A stretch of DNA of 64,000 bases from HGM04593 sp045613945. GTDB taxonomy: Bacteria > Bacteroidota > Bacteroidia > Bacteroidales > Bacteroidaceae. Every line of letters starts with the position of its first letter. Position 1 is the first letter of the stretch. Below the pieces are notes generated by a model. That model worked only from the letters and a program-made list of their open reading frames with translations, had not been told where the DNA came from and did no database searches. Positions 33,631 through 41,594 of this stretch are shown piece after piece. The translations under genes were made by a program, and so were the position numbers. The DNA lies in contig JAZLBZ010000002.1 in the NCBI GenBank assembly GCA_045613945.1, positions 1-64,000 on the forward strand, in the 5' to 3' direction.

Positions 33631-34377
33631 ATGATAAACACAAATGAAATGATATTCGGCGTACGCGCCGTTCTTGAGGCTATTGAGGCCGGTAAGGAGG
33701 TTGATAAGATTCTTGTAAAGCGCGACTTGCAGAGCGAGTTGTCGCGTGAACTGTTTGCGGCTCTCAGGGGACGTACAATTCCTGTTGTGCGTGTGCCGGT
33801 AGAGAAACTAAACCGCATTACCCGCAAGAACCATCAGGGTGTGATTGCGTATATCTCGGCAGTAGAGTATGCAAGTGTAGATACACTTGTCCCAACTCTT
33901 TACGAGGAGGGCAAGGTGCCTTTCCTTGTGCTGCTCGACGGTATTACCGATGTGCGCAATTTCGGTTCCATTGCGCGTACATGTGACTGTGCCGGTGTCG
34001 ATTCAATAATCATCCCTGCTCATAACAGCGTTACTGTGAATGCCGATGCAGTGAAGACTTCTGCCGGCGCCTTGCACTTGCTGCCTGTGTGTCGCGAGAA
34101 GAACATTACAGAGACCCTGAAGTATCTCAAGGCATCCGGTATACGCATTGTTTGCGCAACAGAGAAGGGTAAAATCAACTATACCCAGGCCAATTTCACC
34201 GAGCCTGTATGTGTGGTGATGGGTGCCGAGGATAAGGGTATTCCACAGGAGCATCTTGCGCTTTGTGATGATTGGGTGGCGATACCGCAGTTCGGCAATA
34301 TCGAGTCGCTCAATGTCTCTGTGGCTACCGGTGTCATACTTTATGAGGCTGTACGTCAGCGTCATCTGAATGATTGA
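33631..34377 (+). CDS. rlmB: SPOUT-class 23S rRNA 2'-O-methyltransferase (RlmB/TrmH family)
   Basis: A 248-residue enzyme that methylates a ribose in 23S rRNA using S-adenosylmethionine. An L30e-like RNA-binding domain covers about 1-90. SPOUT motif 1 is LDGITDVRNFGSIARTCDCAG (shown to its first 20 here as LDGITDVRNFGSIARTCDCA), and motifs 2 and 3 are VVMGAEDKGI and IPQFGNIESLNVSVA, which form the knotted cofactor pocket. Family and length fit RlmB best, though tRNA methyltransferases of the same family look similar. Confidence 0.85.
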   Translation: MINTNEMIFGVRAVLEAIEAGKEVDKILVKRDLQSELSRELFAALRGRTIPVVRVPVEKLNRITRKNHQGVIAYISAVEYASVDTLVPTLYEEGKVPFLVLLDGITDVRNFGSIARTCDCAGVDSIIIPAHNSVTVNADAVKTSAGALHLLPVCREKNITETLKYLKASGIRIVCATEKGKINYTQANFTEPVCVVMGAEDKGIPQEHLALCDDWVAIPQFGNIESLNVSVATGVILYEAVRQRHLND

Positions 34378-34382
34378 TTACG

Positions 34383-36065
34383 ATGGGAAAAAGAGGAATG
34401 CTGTTTGTTGCAATGTGTTTGTCGGCACTCACAGTGCTGGCCGACAAGTTGCCCAAGAGTGTTGAGAAGGCACGCCAGGCTGTTGCTAGTGTTGTGACAT
34501 ACAGACAGGGCGTCATGCTTCACAATGGAACGGCTGTGTTTGCCGGCGAAAAAGGCGATGTGTTCTCATCGCGCTCGCTCTTTGTTGGTGCCGACAGTGC
34601 CGTTGTCATTGACTACAAGGGCGTTGCCCGTCCGGTAAAGAACATTGTGGGCGTGAACGAGGTCTTTGACTGTATCAGGGTGCGTGTCAGCGCCGACAAG
34701 AAACTCAAGCCGTTGGCACTCTCCTTATCCCCTGTTGTTTCTGCCGAGACCCTTTACCAGTTGGGCTATGGCGTTGGAAAGAACGGCTTTGTTGAGCCTG
34801 CCAATGTTGCGAGGGTCGACTCGGTCTACTCTTGTGCCTATTATACGCTTGCAAAGCCTATGGAATTGCGTTTCAATGCGCTGCCATTGGTTAATGAAAT
34901 GGGCGAACTGGTCGCTCTTATGCAAGAGGCTGCGGCGAGTGATACAGTCAGCAGTTATGCCATAGGCGCCTCTCTCTTCTCAATGCTGACTCCCTCTGTC
35001 CAAACCTATGGAAGGGGATATTATCCATCTATGGGAATACGCACAGCCTTGCCGGCAGGGAAAGACGAGGCCTTGTCATGTATGTATATGCAGTCTATTG
35101 TCGGTGACAGCATCTCGTGCCGGAATGCTATTTGGGATTTTGTTGCGCTCTATCCCGAATGCTACGAGGGCTATATGTCAAAGGCCGAGTATGAGGCTGT
35201 TGTACTCCATAGGCTCTCTGCTGCAGAAGAGTCTTGGAACAGGGCCTTTAAGTTGGCCAAGAATCCCGCCGAGGTTCATTTTGGCAAGGCTAAAGCAATG
35301 AATACCCTTCTCCTGCAAGGAGATTCCCTGTCGCATCCTATGCTCTCATTGGATAATGTGCTGGCAGAGATTGACAAGGCTATCGCTGCCGATGCCCAGC
35401 CGCTCTTTATAAATGGCAAGGCCGATATCCTTTATTCGCACAAGGATTTTGCCGCTGCTGCACAGTGTTATGAGATGCTTGCATTGACAGATATGCGCAG
35501 TGCCGATATATTTGCAAGGGCTGCGCAGTGCTATAAGGAACTGCAGGATTATGAGAAGTCTGTGGCCATGCTCGACAGCGCTGTGAACTGTTTCGATTCC
35601 ACAAGGGTGAAATCATCGGCTCCTTATGTGCTCACACGCGCATTGGTCAATACTGCTGCCAAGAACTATCGTGCTGCCGTATATGATTTCAATACCTATG
35701 AGACACTGTTGGATGGACGTCTTGGTGCCGAGTTCTACTATCTTCGTTACCAGACCGAACTGAACGCAAAGATGTATCAGCAGGCTCTTAATGATATTGA
35801 CACAGCAATATATCTCTCACCTGAGAATGTGGCCTATTACATAGAGAAAGGCCTGTTGTGCTACCGTGTAAAACTTGCCGATGAGGGTCTCAGGAGTTTG
35901 AAAGAGGCCGAGGGTGTTGCTCCTGCTTCTCCCGACGTGTATTATCTTCAGGGACGCCTGTATGTGCAGAAGGGTGAGAAGGAGAAGGCGCTCTCCTGTC
36001 TAAATAAAGCCCTTGAACTTGGGCATCCCGATGCTGAATCTGTTCTAAAACTTCTTGAGGAGTAA
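34383..36065 (+). CDS. Exported pseudo-protease/TPR protein
   Basis: A 560-residue protein with a signal peptide (about 1-20, ending TVLA). Residues ~25-215 follow the strand pattern of a trypsin/HtrA-like fold (VASVVTYRQG, GTAVFAG, VNEMGELVALM), but neither the catalytic His region nor a G-x-S-G motif is present, so it is probably inactive. Residues ~250-560 are TPR helices (for example AKNYRAAVYDFNTYETL and DVYYLQGRLYVQKGEKEKAL). I used the ATG at 34383 because the signal peptide begins there; an upstream TTG overlaps the methyltransferase stop. A periplasmic scaffold role is inferred. Confidence 0.7.
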   Translation: MGKRGMLFVAMCLSALTVLADKLPKSVEKARQAVASVVTYRQGVMLHNGTAVFAGEKGDVFSSRSLFVGADSAVVIDYKGVARPVKNIVGVNEVFDCIRVRVSADKKLKPLALSLSPVVSAETLYQLGYGVGKNGFVEPANVARVDSVYSCAYYTLAKPMELRFNALPLVNEMGELVALMQEAAASDTVSSYAIGASLFSMLTPSVQTYGRGYYPSMGIRTALPAGKDEALSCMYMQSIVGDSISCRNAIWDFVALYPECYEGYMSKAEYEAVVLHRLSAAEESWNRAFKLAKNPAEVHFGKAKAMNTLLLQGDSLSHPMLSLDNVLAEIDKAIAADAQPLFINGKADILYSHKDFAAAAQCYEMLALTDMRSADIFARAAQCYKELQDYEKSVAMLDSAVNCFDSTRVKSSAPYVLTRALVNTAAKNYRAAVYDFNTYETLLDGRLGAEFYYLRYQTELNAKMYQQALNDIDTAIYLSPENVAYYIEKGLLCYRVKLADEGLRSLKEAEGVAPASPDVYYLQGRLYVQKGEKEKALSCLNKALELGHPDAESVLKLLEE

Positions 36066-36070
36066 ATGTT

Positions 36071-37720
36071 ATGGAACGACTGTGTGCGCGTCTGCTCTTA
36101 TTGTTATCTCTGCTGCTTGCAATGCCTGTTGTGGCTGCTGTTGCGGGCAAACCTGCTGTGTCCGAGGTGTCGGATACACTGCGCAGCGAGGGCTACCTCA
36201 AAGGGCTCGAGGCATACAAGGCCGGTGATTACGCCGGGGCTGTTGATATATGGAAGTCTGAGGCAAAAAGAGGAAATGCCTGGGCACAATGCAACCTGGG
36301 GGCCTGCTACTATTCGGGCAAAGGAGTAGAGCAGAATTACTACAAGGCTTTCAAGTGGTTCAAGAAATCTGCAGCGCAGGGCAATGATATGGCGTTGTGT
36401 AACCTGGGCAACTGCTACCACAGCGGGAATGGTGTGGAGCAGGATCTTGAGGCGGCAACCAAATTGTATTTGCAGGCCGCAGAACAGGGAAATGTGGTGG
36501 CAATGACAAACCTCGGCATCCATTACAGGTTGGGCGAGGGGGTGCCCGCCGATAGTTCAAAGGCTTTCAATTATCTTTATAGCGCTGCCGAAAAGGGGTA
36601 TGACGTTGCATGGAACGAGGTGGGCGACTGTTTTTTCTATGGTATTGGCGTGTCGCAGAACTCTGATGAGGCTTTTTATTGGTATAAGAAAGCGGCCGGA
36701 CAGGGATATGATCCGGCCCAATACAATCTGGCGATGTGCTATGCCTATGGCGATGGAATTATGAAGGATGACGAGAAGGCATTCTACTGGTTCCTGCAGT
36801 CGGCCCAAAAAGGTAATTCAAAGGCGCAGTTCAGTCTTGCCGAGAGTTATTATAACGGTGTTGGGGTGGCAAGGGATTCTCTAAAGGCTGTAGAGTGGTA
36901 TGAGAAAGCTGCGCTACAGGGAAATGTCGATGCACAGTATATGCTTGCCTGCTGCTACTATTCGGGTGACGGTGTAGAGGAGAACCACTCGTTGGCGGCA
37001 AAATGGTACACAAGGGCTGCAAATAAAGGTGATGCCGAGTCGATGTGCCAGCTTGCAGGGTGTTACTATTGGGGTGATGGCGTGGCCTGTAATCCCGACA
37101 AGGCAATCAAACTATATGAGAAGGCTGCGGAATTGGGATGTGCCGAGGCTATGTTCTGCCTTGCCGAGTACTCCTGCCAGGACGATGATGGGGTGTATGA
37201 CTACAGAACTGCGTTTGAGCAATATATGAAGGCTGCCGAGTCGGGATATACTCCGGCATATAGCAAGATTGGGGATTTCTACTATTACGGCATGCTGGAC
37301 AGCATTAACTATAACGAGGCTGTCAAGTGGTACAGGCTGGGCGCCGATGCCGGGGATGCCGATGCGCAATATAATATTGCCCAATGCTACTATCTGGGGC
37401 TTGGAGTCAAGCATAATTTTAAGACGGCCGCCCAATGGTGCACAAAGGCTGCCGAGGGCGGGAGTGCCGAGGCGCAGTATATGATGGGTTCGATGTACTA
37501 TAAAGGACAGGGTGTTACGCAGAACTATGAAAAGGCAGTCTCGTGGTACGAAAAGGCTGTTGAAAAGGAGCACCCTGGAGCGCAGTACGATCTTGGAATA
37601 TGTCTCTTCTATGGCCAGGGTGTGGCAAAGAACAGGGACAGGGCTGTTGAACTGTGGAAACTGTCGGCCGAACAGGAGTTCGAGGATGCTGTCAGGCTAC
37701 TGAGGGATTTGAGACGATGA
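36071..37720 (+). CDS. Sel1-repeat protein with 13 regular repeats
   Basis: A 549-residue protein with a signal peptide (about 1-28). After a short linker, 13 consecutive Sel1-like repeats of exactly 36 residues run from about residue 68 to 535, each of the form G-(N/D)-A-x-A-Q-x-x-L-G-x-C-Y-Y-x-G-x-G-V. The ninth is degenerate (EYSCQDDDGVYDY). Sel1 solenoids mediate protein contacts in the envelope. It starts five bases after the previous stop and may work with that pseudo-protease. It ends six bases before tilS on the opposite strand. Confidence 0.9.
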   Translation: MERLCARLLLLLSLLLAMPVVAAVAGKPAVSEVSDTLRSEGYLKGLEAYKAGDYAGAVDIWKSEAKRGNAWAQCNLGACYYSGKGVEQNYYKAFKWFKKSAAQGNDMALCNLGNCYHSGNGVEQDLEAATKLYLQAAEQGNVVAMTNLGIHYRLGEGVPADSSKAFNYLYSAAEKGYDVAWNEVGDCFFYGIGVSQNSDEAFYWYKKAAGQGYDPAQYNLAMCYAYGDGIMKDDEKAFYWFLQSAQKGNSKAQFSLAESYYNGVGVARDSLKAVEWYEKAALQGNVDAQYMLACCYYSGDGVEENHSLAAKWYTRAANKGDAESMCQLAGCYYWGDGVACNPDKAIKLYEKAAELGCAEAMFCLAEYSCQDDDGVYDYRTAFEQYMKAAESGYTPAYSKIGDFYYYGMLDSINYNEAVKWYRLGADAGDADAQYNIAQCYYLGLGVKHNFKTAAQWCTKAAEGGSAEAQYMMGSMYYKGQGVTQNYEKAVSWYEKAVEKEHPGAQYDLGICLFYGQGVAKNRDRAVELWKLSAEQEFEDAVRLLRDLRR

Positions 37721-37725
37721 CCTGC

Positions 37726-39036
37726 TTATAGATTCCACTCCAGGCGCAGAACTTCTTTTGTCTTTTCATTTATGCAGCAACGTGCCGATGGACGTTCGTT
37801 AACCAGCCACACAATCTCTCCTTTTGCATCGGTAACTACCAGTTGCTTCTGTTTCTCGGTAATGCTCTTCTTGCGGTCAGTCAAGTAGTCACTCACAAGC
37901 TTTGTACCGTTCATGCCAAAGGGAGCAAAACGGTCTCCGGTGCGTGTGTTGCGCAGTGTGAGCGGCTGGCATACTCTCTTTGCATCTAGTGTGGCAACGT
38001 TGCGCTGCTTCCCGATGTTGCCGTCAAATGCGGCTCTGAAAACGCTCAGTGTGCCTTGTGAGGTTGTGACGGTGCCTTCCTGTGGGAGTTCTGTCTCAAC
38101 TTGCTCAACCTCCTCTCTTGGAGTGATTCTCAATACTTGTCTCTCCTTGATGACTCTCCACTTTGCAGTATGGAACTGTTTGGTGCCTTCGCCGAACATT
38201 GAGTGCGCGATATCCTCGACCTGTGTGCCGTTAAAACCGTAGGGAGAGAGAATTTCGTGCAGAATGCTTGCCGGTGCAATCTCCTCGGCAAGGGCAGTGA
38301 TGCTTATTTCATCTCCCTGCCTAACACGTTCCACAGCCTTTTTTACGGCATTGCTGTATATCAGTTCGGCATCGCTGATGCGTTGTGCTGTGGCTGCAAG
38401 TGTCGCAAGTATTGAGGGGTTGATTTCGGCGAGTCTGGGTATTACTTCAAGCCTTATCTTATTGCGTGTGTAGTCGCAGGTGAGGTTAGTGCTGTCGGTG
38501 ACAAAGTCTTCGCCACGCCACTTCAGGTACTCCACAATCTCATCGCGTCCCACGCATAGCAGTGGACGGATGATGTTGCCGTTCTTTGGCTGTATGCCGC
38601 GCAGGCCTTTGATTCCGGTGCCGCGTGTCAGGTTCAGCAGCATAGTCTCTGCCGAGTCGTCGCGGTGATGCGCTACTGCGATGCATTGTGCGCCAATGGC
38701 TGCTCTTTGCTCCTCAAAGGCTGCATAGCGTTGTTCGCGTGCGGCCATCTCAATTGAGATGCCTTTCTCTGCTGCGTAGGACTTTGTGTCAAAATGTACA
38801 ATATGTAGTGCTATTTTCAGTCTTTCGCACAGTTTCTTTGTGAACAGCTCGTCGCGGTTACTCTCCTCGTCGCGCAAATGAAAATTGCAGTGAATGGCCT
38901 TGCAGTCATATCCAAGTCGGTGAAGCACGATAAGTAGAGCGACAGAGTCGGCTCCACCGCTTATTGCAACAAGCACTTTGTCGTGCTGTTTCAGCAATCC
39001 ATGCTCATCAATGAATCTCTCAACCTTGTGTCTCAT
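37726..39036 (-). CDS. tilS: tRNA(Ile)-lysidine synthetase TilS
   Basis: A 436-residue enzyme that changes C34 of tRNA-Ile(CAU) to lysidine using ATP, making it read AUA. The PP-loop is SGGADSVALL (about residues 26-35). VAHHRDDSAETMLLNLTRGTG (first 20: VAHHRDDSAETMLLNLTRGT) and GIKGLRGI are conserved, and a C-terminal domain with RTGDRFAPFGMNGTKLVSDYL binds the acceptor stem. Length is normal. It is transcribed away from tRNA-Cys; a -7-like TATCTTCG lies about 16 bases upstream. Confidence 0.96.
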   Translation of the reverse strand: MRHKVERFIDEHGLLKQHDKVLVAISGGADSVALLIVLHRLGYDCKAIHCNFHLRDEESNRDELFTKKLCERLKIALHIVHFDTKSYAAEKGISIEMAAREQRYAAFEEQRAAIGAQCIAVAHHRDDSAETMLLNLTRGTGIKGLRGIQPKNGNIIRPLLCVGRDEIVEYLKWRGEDFVTDSTNLTCDYTRNKIRLEVIPRLAEINPSILATLAATAQRISDAELIYSNAVKKAVERVRQGDEISITALAEEIAPASILHEILSPYGFNGTQVEDIAHSMFGEGTKQFHTAKWRVIKERQVLRITPREEVEQVETELPQEGTVTTSQGTLSVFRAAFDGNIGKQRNVATLDAKRVCQPLTLRNTRTGDRFAPFGMNGTKLVSDYLTDRKKSITEKQKQLVVTDAKGEIVWLVNERPSARCCINEKTKEVLRLEWNL

Positions 39037-39131
39037 TGCTTGATTTTAGTGCGAAGATAGACAAAAAATATCCTTAATAATAAAATAAATGCTTAAATGT
39101 AGCCTAAAAAGTTAAAAAATAGGCGTCTTTG

Positions 39132-39162
39132 TTTGTTCTTCACAAAAAATGTCTTACCTTTG
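39132..39162 (+). promoter_or_regulatory. Promoter of tRNA-Cys
   Basis: TTTG (39132-39135), 19 bases, then TACCTTTG (39155-39162): an exact Bacteroidetes promoter. It may also supply the downstream nitroreductase gene if the tRNA terminator is read through. Confidence 0.85.
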
Positions 39163-39196
39163 TCATCGCTTAACGCAAGTAGTCGCTAAAGCATTC

Positions 39197-39268
39197 GGTA
39201 CCTTGGATGAGTGGCTTAGTCAGTGGTCTGCAAAACCATGTACGGCGGTTCGAATCCGCCAGGTACCT
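39197..39268 (+). tRNA. tRNA-Cys (anticodon GCA)
   Basis: Acceptor GGTACCT pairs with AGGTACC, discriminator T as expected for Cys. The anticodon loop is TCTGCAAAA with GCA, and the T-arm is GGCGGTTCGAATCCGCC. The 3' CCA is not encoded. Confidence 0.96.
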
Positions 39269-39269
39269 C

Positions 39270-39297
39270 AAAGAGCTCTAAAAAGGGCTCTTTTTTT
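39270..39297 (+). terminator. Terminator after tRNA-Cys
   Basis: AAAGAGC (39270-39276) pairs with GCTCTTT (39287-39293) and runs into TTTTTTTA. It lies 22 bases before the nitroreductase start, where no separate promoter is evident. Confidence 0.8.
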
Positions 39298-39318
39298 ATT
39301 GTAATTACTTCCCGGATT

Positions 39319-39951
39319 ATGGCCGACAACTATCTCGAAAAGCGAATGGAGCAGTATCGCGCTCGCTATTCATCTTCTTCTACTAAAAAGGAAGGACTTG
39401 TATCCCTTCTTGTAAAGAACCGCAGCACAAGGGGGTACGATGCGTCGTACATAGTGCGTGCCGACCAGCTTCGCCGTATTGTGGCGGTGAATTGCAAGGT
39501 GGCATCTGCACGCAACCGTCAGCCGTTGCGTTTCAGGCTGGTGGCAGCCGATGAGGCTTCAAGAGTGCTGCCTTTCATTAGAATGGGTGCGGGCTTGAAG
39601 GAGTTGCAACTGCCTCTTGAGGGAACAGCCCCCAATGCCTTTATTGTGGTTTGTTCAACCATTGAACCACGCAATAGCACATATGTTGATTTAGGAATCT
39701 CGGCGCAGAGTATGCTGCTGCAGGCTGTTGAGATGGGATTGAATGGCCTTTGTATAATGGATTTTGACAGTGCCGGGCTTGTGGATGCGCTGCAGCTGCC
39801 ATATAAGCCTCTGCTTGTGATTGCTGTTGGAAAGAGTGCCGAGAGAATAAAATTGGTGGATATAAAGGAGGGTGATGACCGCTCATACTACCGTGAAAAC
39901 GGTGTTCACTATGTTCCAAAGGTTGTTGTTGAGGATTTGATAATAGAATGA
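39319..39951 (+). CDS. Nitroreductase-family flavoprotein
   Basis: A 210-residue FMN-dependent oxidoreductase. The FMN-contacting opening is KNRSTRGYD, followed by CKVASARNRQPLRFRLV, and the typical DLGISAQSMLLQAVEMGLNGLCI helix and CIM strand are present (ISAQSMLLQAVEMGLNGL). These enzymes reduce nitro compounds, quinones or flavins with NAD(P)H; the native substrate is unknown. I chose the ATG at 39319 because an earlier in-frame start would lie inside tRNA-Cys. The stop overlaps the next gene by four bases. Confidence 0.85.
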   Translation: MADNYLEKRMEQYRARYSSSSTKKEGLVSLLVKNRSTRGYDASYIVRADQLRRIVAVNCKVASARNRQPLRFRLVAADEASRVLPFIRMGAGLKELQLPLEGTAPNAFIVVCSTIEPRNSTYVDLGISAQSMLLQAVEMGLNGLCIMDFDSAGLVDALQLPYKPLLVIAVGKSAERIKLVDIKEGDDRSYYRENGVHYVPKVVVEDLIIE

Positions 39952-41063
39952 ATATTATGAAAAAGAAGAACGGACGTCTGCTTTCACTCGACGTGTTGCG
40001 TGGATTTGATATGTCATTTATCATGGGTGGCGAAGTTGTGCTCATTTGCCTTGCATCGCTTTTCCCGGGTCTGAAATTCCTTGGTGAGCAGATGGGGCAC
40101 TCACAGTGGGATGGTTTCACGTTCTATGACCTGATATTCCCTCTGTTCCTGTTCCTTGCTGGTATATCTTTCCCTTTCTCAATGGCAAAACAACTGTCGC
40201 TTGGGAAGTCCCGAGGGAGTATCTCGCTTAAGGTTGTTAAGCGCGGCATGATACTTGTACTGTTGGGTGTCGTGTACAACGGCTTGCTGCAGTTTGATTT
40301 TGAGACGCTGCGTTATGCGAGTGTGCTCGGGCGCATCGGATTGGCATGGATGTTTGCCTCATTGCTCTATATATGGCTCAAACGCAAATGGCTGCTGGCG
40401 CTGCTCTCGGCTGTGATTCTGCTTGGATATTGGGCGTTGCTTGCGCTTGTAGTGGCACCCGATGCTCCTGATGGTGCATCATCATTCTCAATGGAGGGTA
40501 GTATTGTCGGTTATGTTGACCGTTACTTCTTGCCCGGCGCATTGCACAATGAAATACATGATCCCGAAGGCCTGCTCTCAACCTTGCCGGCAATCGTGAC
40601 TGCCATGTTGGGTATCTTTACCGGTGAATTCGTGCGCTCAAAGAGTTTTGCAAACGAATACAAGAAGGTGTTGGTGATGTTTGGTGCGGCAGTGGCGTTA
40701 CTTGCAGTGGGTTATCTGTGGGATATTGTATTCCCTATTAACAAGAACCTTTGGAGCAGTTCGTTCGTGTGTTGTGCCGGTGGCTGGTCGCTGCTGTTGT
40801 TTGCGCTTTTCTATCTTGTTGTGGATGTCGTGGGGTGGAGTAAGTGGGCGTTCCCTTTAAGTGTGATAGGAATGAACTCAATAACAATATACCTTGCACA
40901 GCAGTTCCTTGATTTCGGGAAACCTGTCAATACATTGTTTGGCGGTGTGCTTAAATTATTGCCCGAGGATTATTATGCACTCGGCTGGTGGTGCTCTTAT
41001 ATGCTTGCCAGTTGGGGATTGCTTTATTTCCTCTACAGAAAGAATTTGTTTTTGAAAGTATGA
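39948..41063 (+). CDS. Multi-pass membrane acyltransferase-like protein (DUF5009/HGSNAT-type)
   Basis: A 371-residue protein with about ten transmembrane helices. The opening RLLSLDVLRGFDMSFIMGGE and the following FYDLIFPLFLFLAGISFPFS match the family related to heparan-alpha-glucosaminide N-acetyltransferase (COG4299), which passes acyl groups across membranes to sugars. A late IGMNSITIYLAQQF segment is also typical. The physiological acceptor in bacteria is not known. Its ATG overlaps the nitroreductase stop (ATGA), implying coupled translation. Confidence 0.85.
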   Translation: MNIMKKKNGRLLSLDVLRGFDMSFIMGGEVVLICLASLFPGLKFLGEQMGHSQWDGFTFYDLIFPLFLFLAGISFPFSMAKQLSLGKSRGSISLKVVKRGMILVLLGVVYNGLLQFDFETLRYASVLGRIGLAWMFASLLYIWLKRKWLLALLSAVILLGYWALLALVVAPDAPDGASSFSMEGSIVGYVDRYFLPGALHNEIHDPEGLLSTLPAIVTAMLGIFTGEFVRSKSFANEYKKVLVMFGAAVALLAVGYLWDIVFPINKNLWSSSFVCCAGGWSLLLFALFYLVVDVVGWSKWAFPLSVIGMNSITIYLAQQFLDFGKPVNTLFGGVLKLLPEDYYALGWWCSYMLASWGLLYFLYRKNLFLKV

Positions 41064-41552
41064 TTTCGGGTCACTTGCAAAATTGGGGGGTGTTTAGGAA
41101 TCACTCGCAACCGCTTGCCGTTATGTTTTACAGCAGTCCTCAACCTTAATCGATCACTTGTATTTTCTTCATGTCTTTCTATACGTTCTTTTCATAACTG
41201 AAAAGAACCAAAAGGTTCCGTCACCGGCAAAATCAGTCATAACAGCCTTTTGCTCACGAGTCGCAAGCGACATCCCTCGGTTGGCTGTTGTTTGCCAACA
41301 AATCCTTTCATTCTGTTTTTTGGTGGTGCGGAACTCCTTCAGTTAGCCACTCGCCAAAGCGAGCATCTAACTAGCAGTCAAACAGTCCTGGCCACTTTGT
41401 CCAAAAACAGAATGGGATTTGTCTGTGATTTTGATGGTGCCGGATTTTCTTTGAAATTACCAAAGTACGCGCTAAAGTTCGTGAAACATATCATAGCAAA
41501 GGTTCCCCCAAACTTTGCAGGTGAGCCCTTTTTTAGTGTACAAGTGTATAAA
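41064..41552. other. Gene-free region with several small hairpins
   Basis: About 490 bases without a convincing gene. Visible structures: GAACC-AAAA-GGTTC (about 41207-41220), GTCGC-AA-GCGAC (about 41260-41272) and a longer two-part hairpin AGTTAG/CTCGC with GCGAG/CTAACT (about 41341-41372). The stretch resembles the AT/GAACCAAAAG-type intergenic debris common in Bacteroidales. No tRNA or promoter is clear. It may be degraded repeat sequence or hold a structured RNA. Confidence 0.5.
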
Positions 41553-41586
41553 ACAAAAAAACGAGCCGATTGGCTCGTTTTTTTGT
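41553..41586 (-). terminator. Terminator of gyrB
   Basis: Arms of 15 bases (ACAAAAAAACGAGCC and its complement) around a 4-base loop (41568-41571), 9 bases after the gyrB stop. The flanking A and T runs make it bidirectional. Confidence 0.9.
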
Positions 41587-41594
41587 TTGTACTG

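Noticed and set aside
36278..37680. Periodic DNA repeats about 108 bases apart, possible CRISPR-like array
   Set aside because: They are the codons of 36-residue Sel1 repeats in one intact gene and are diverged at DNA level.
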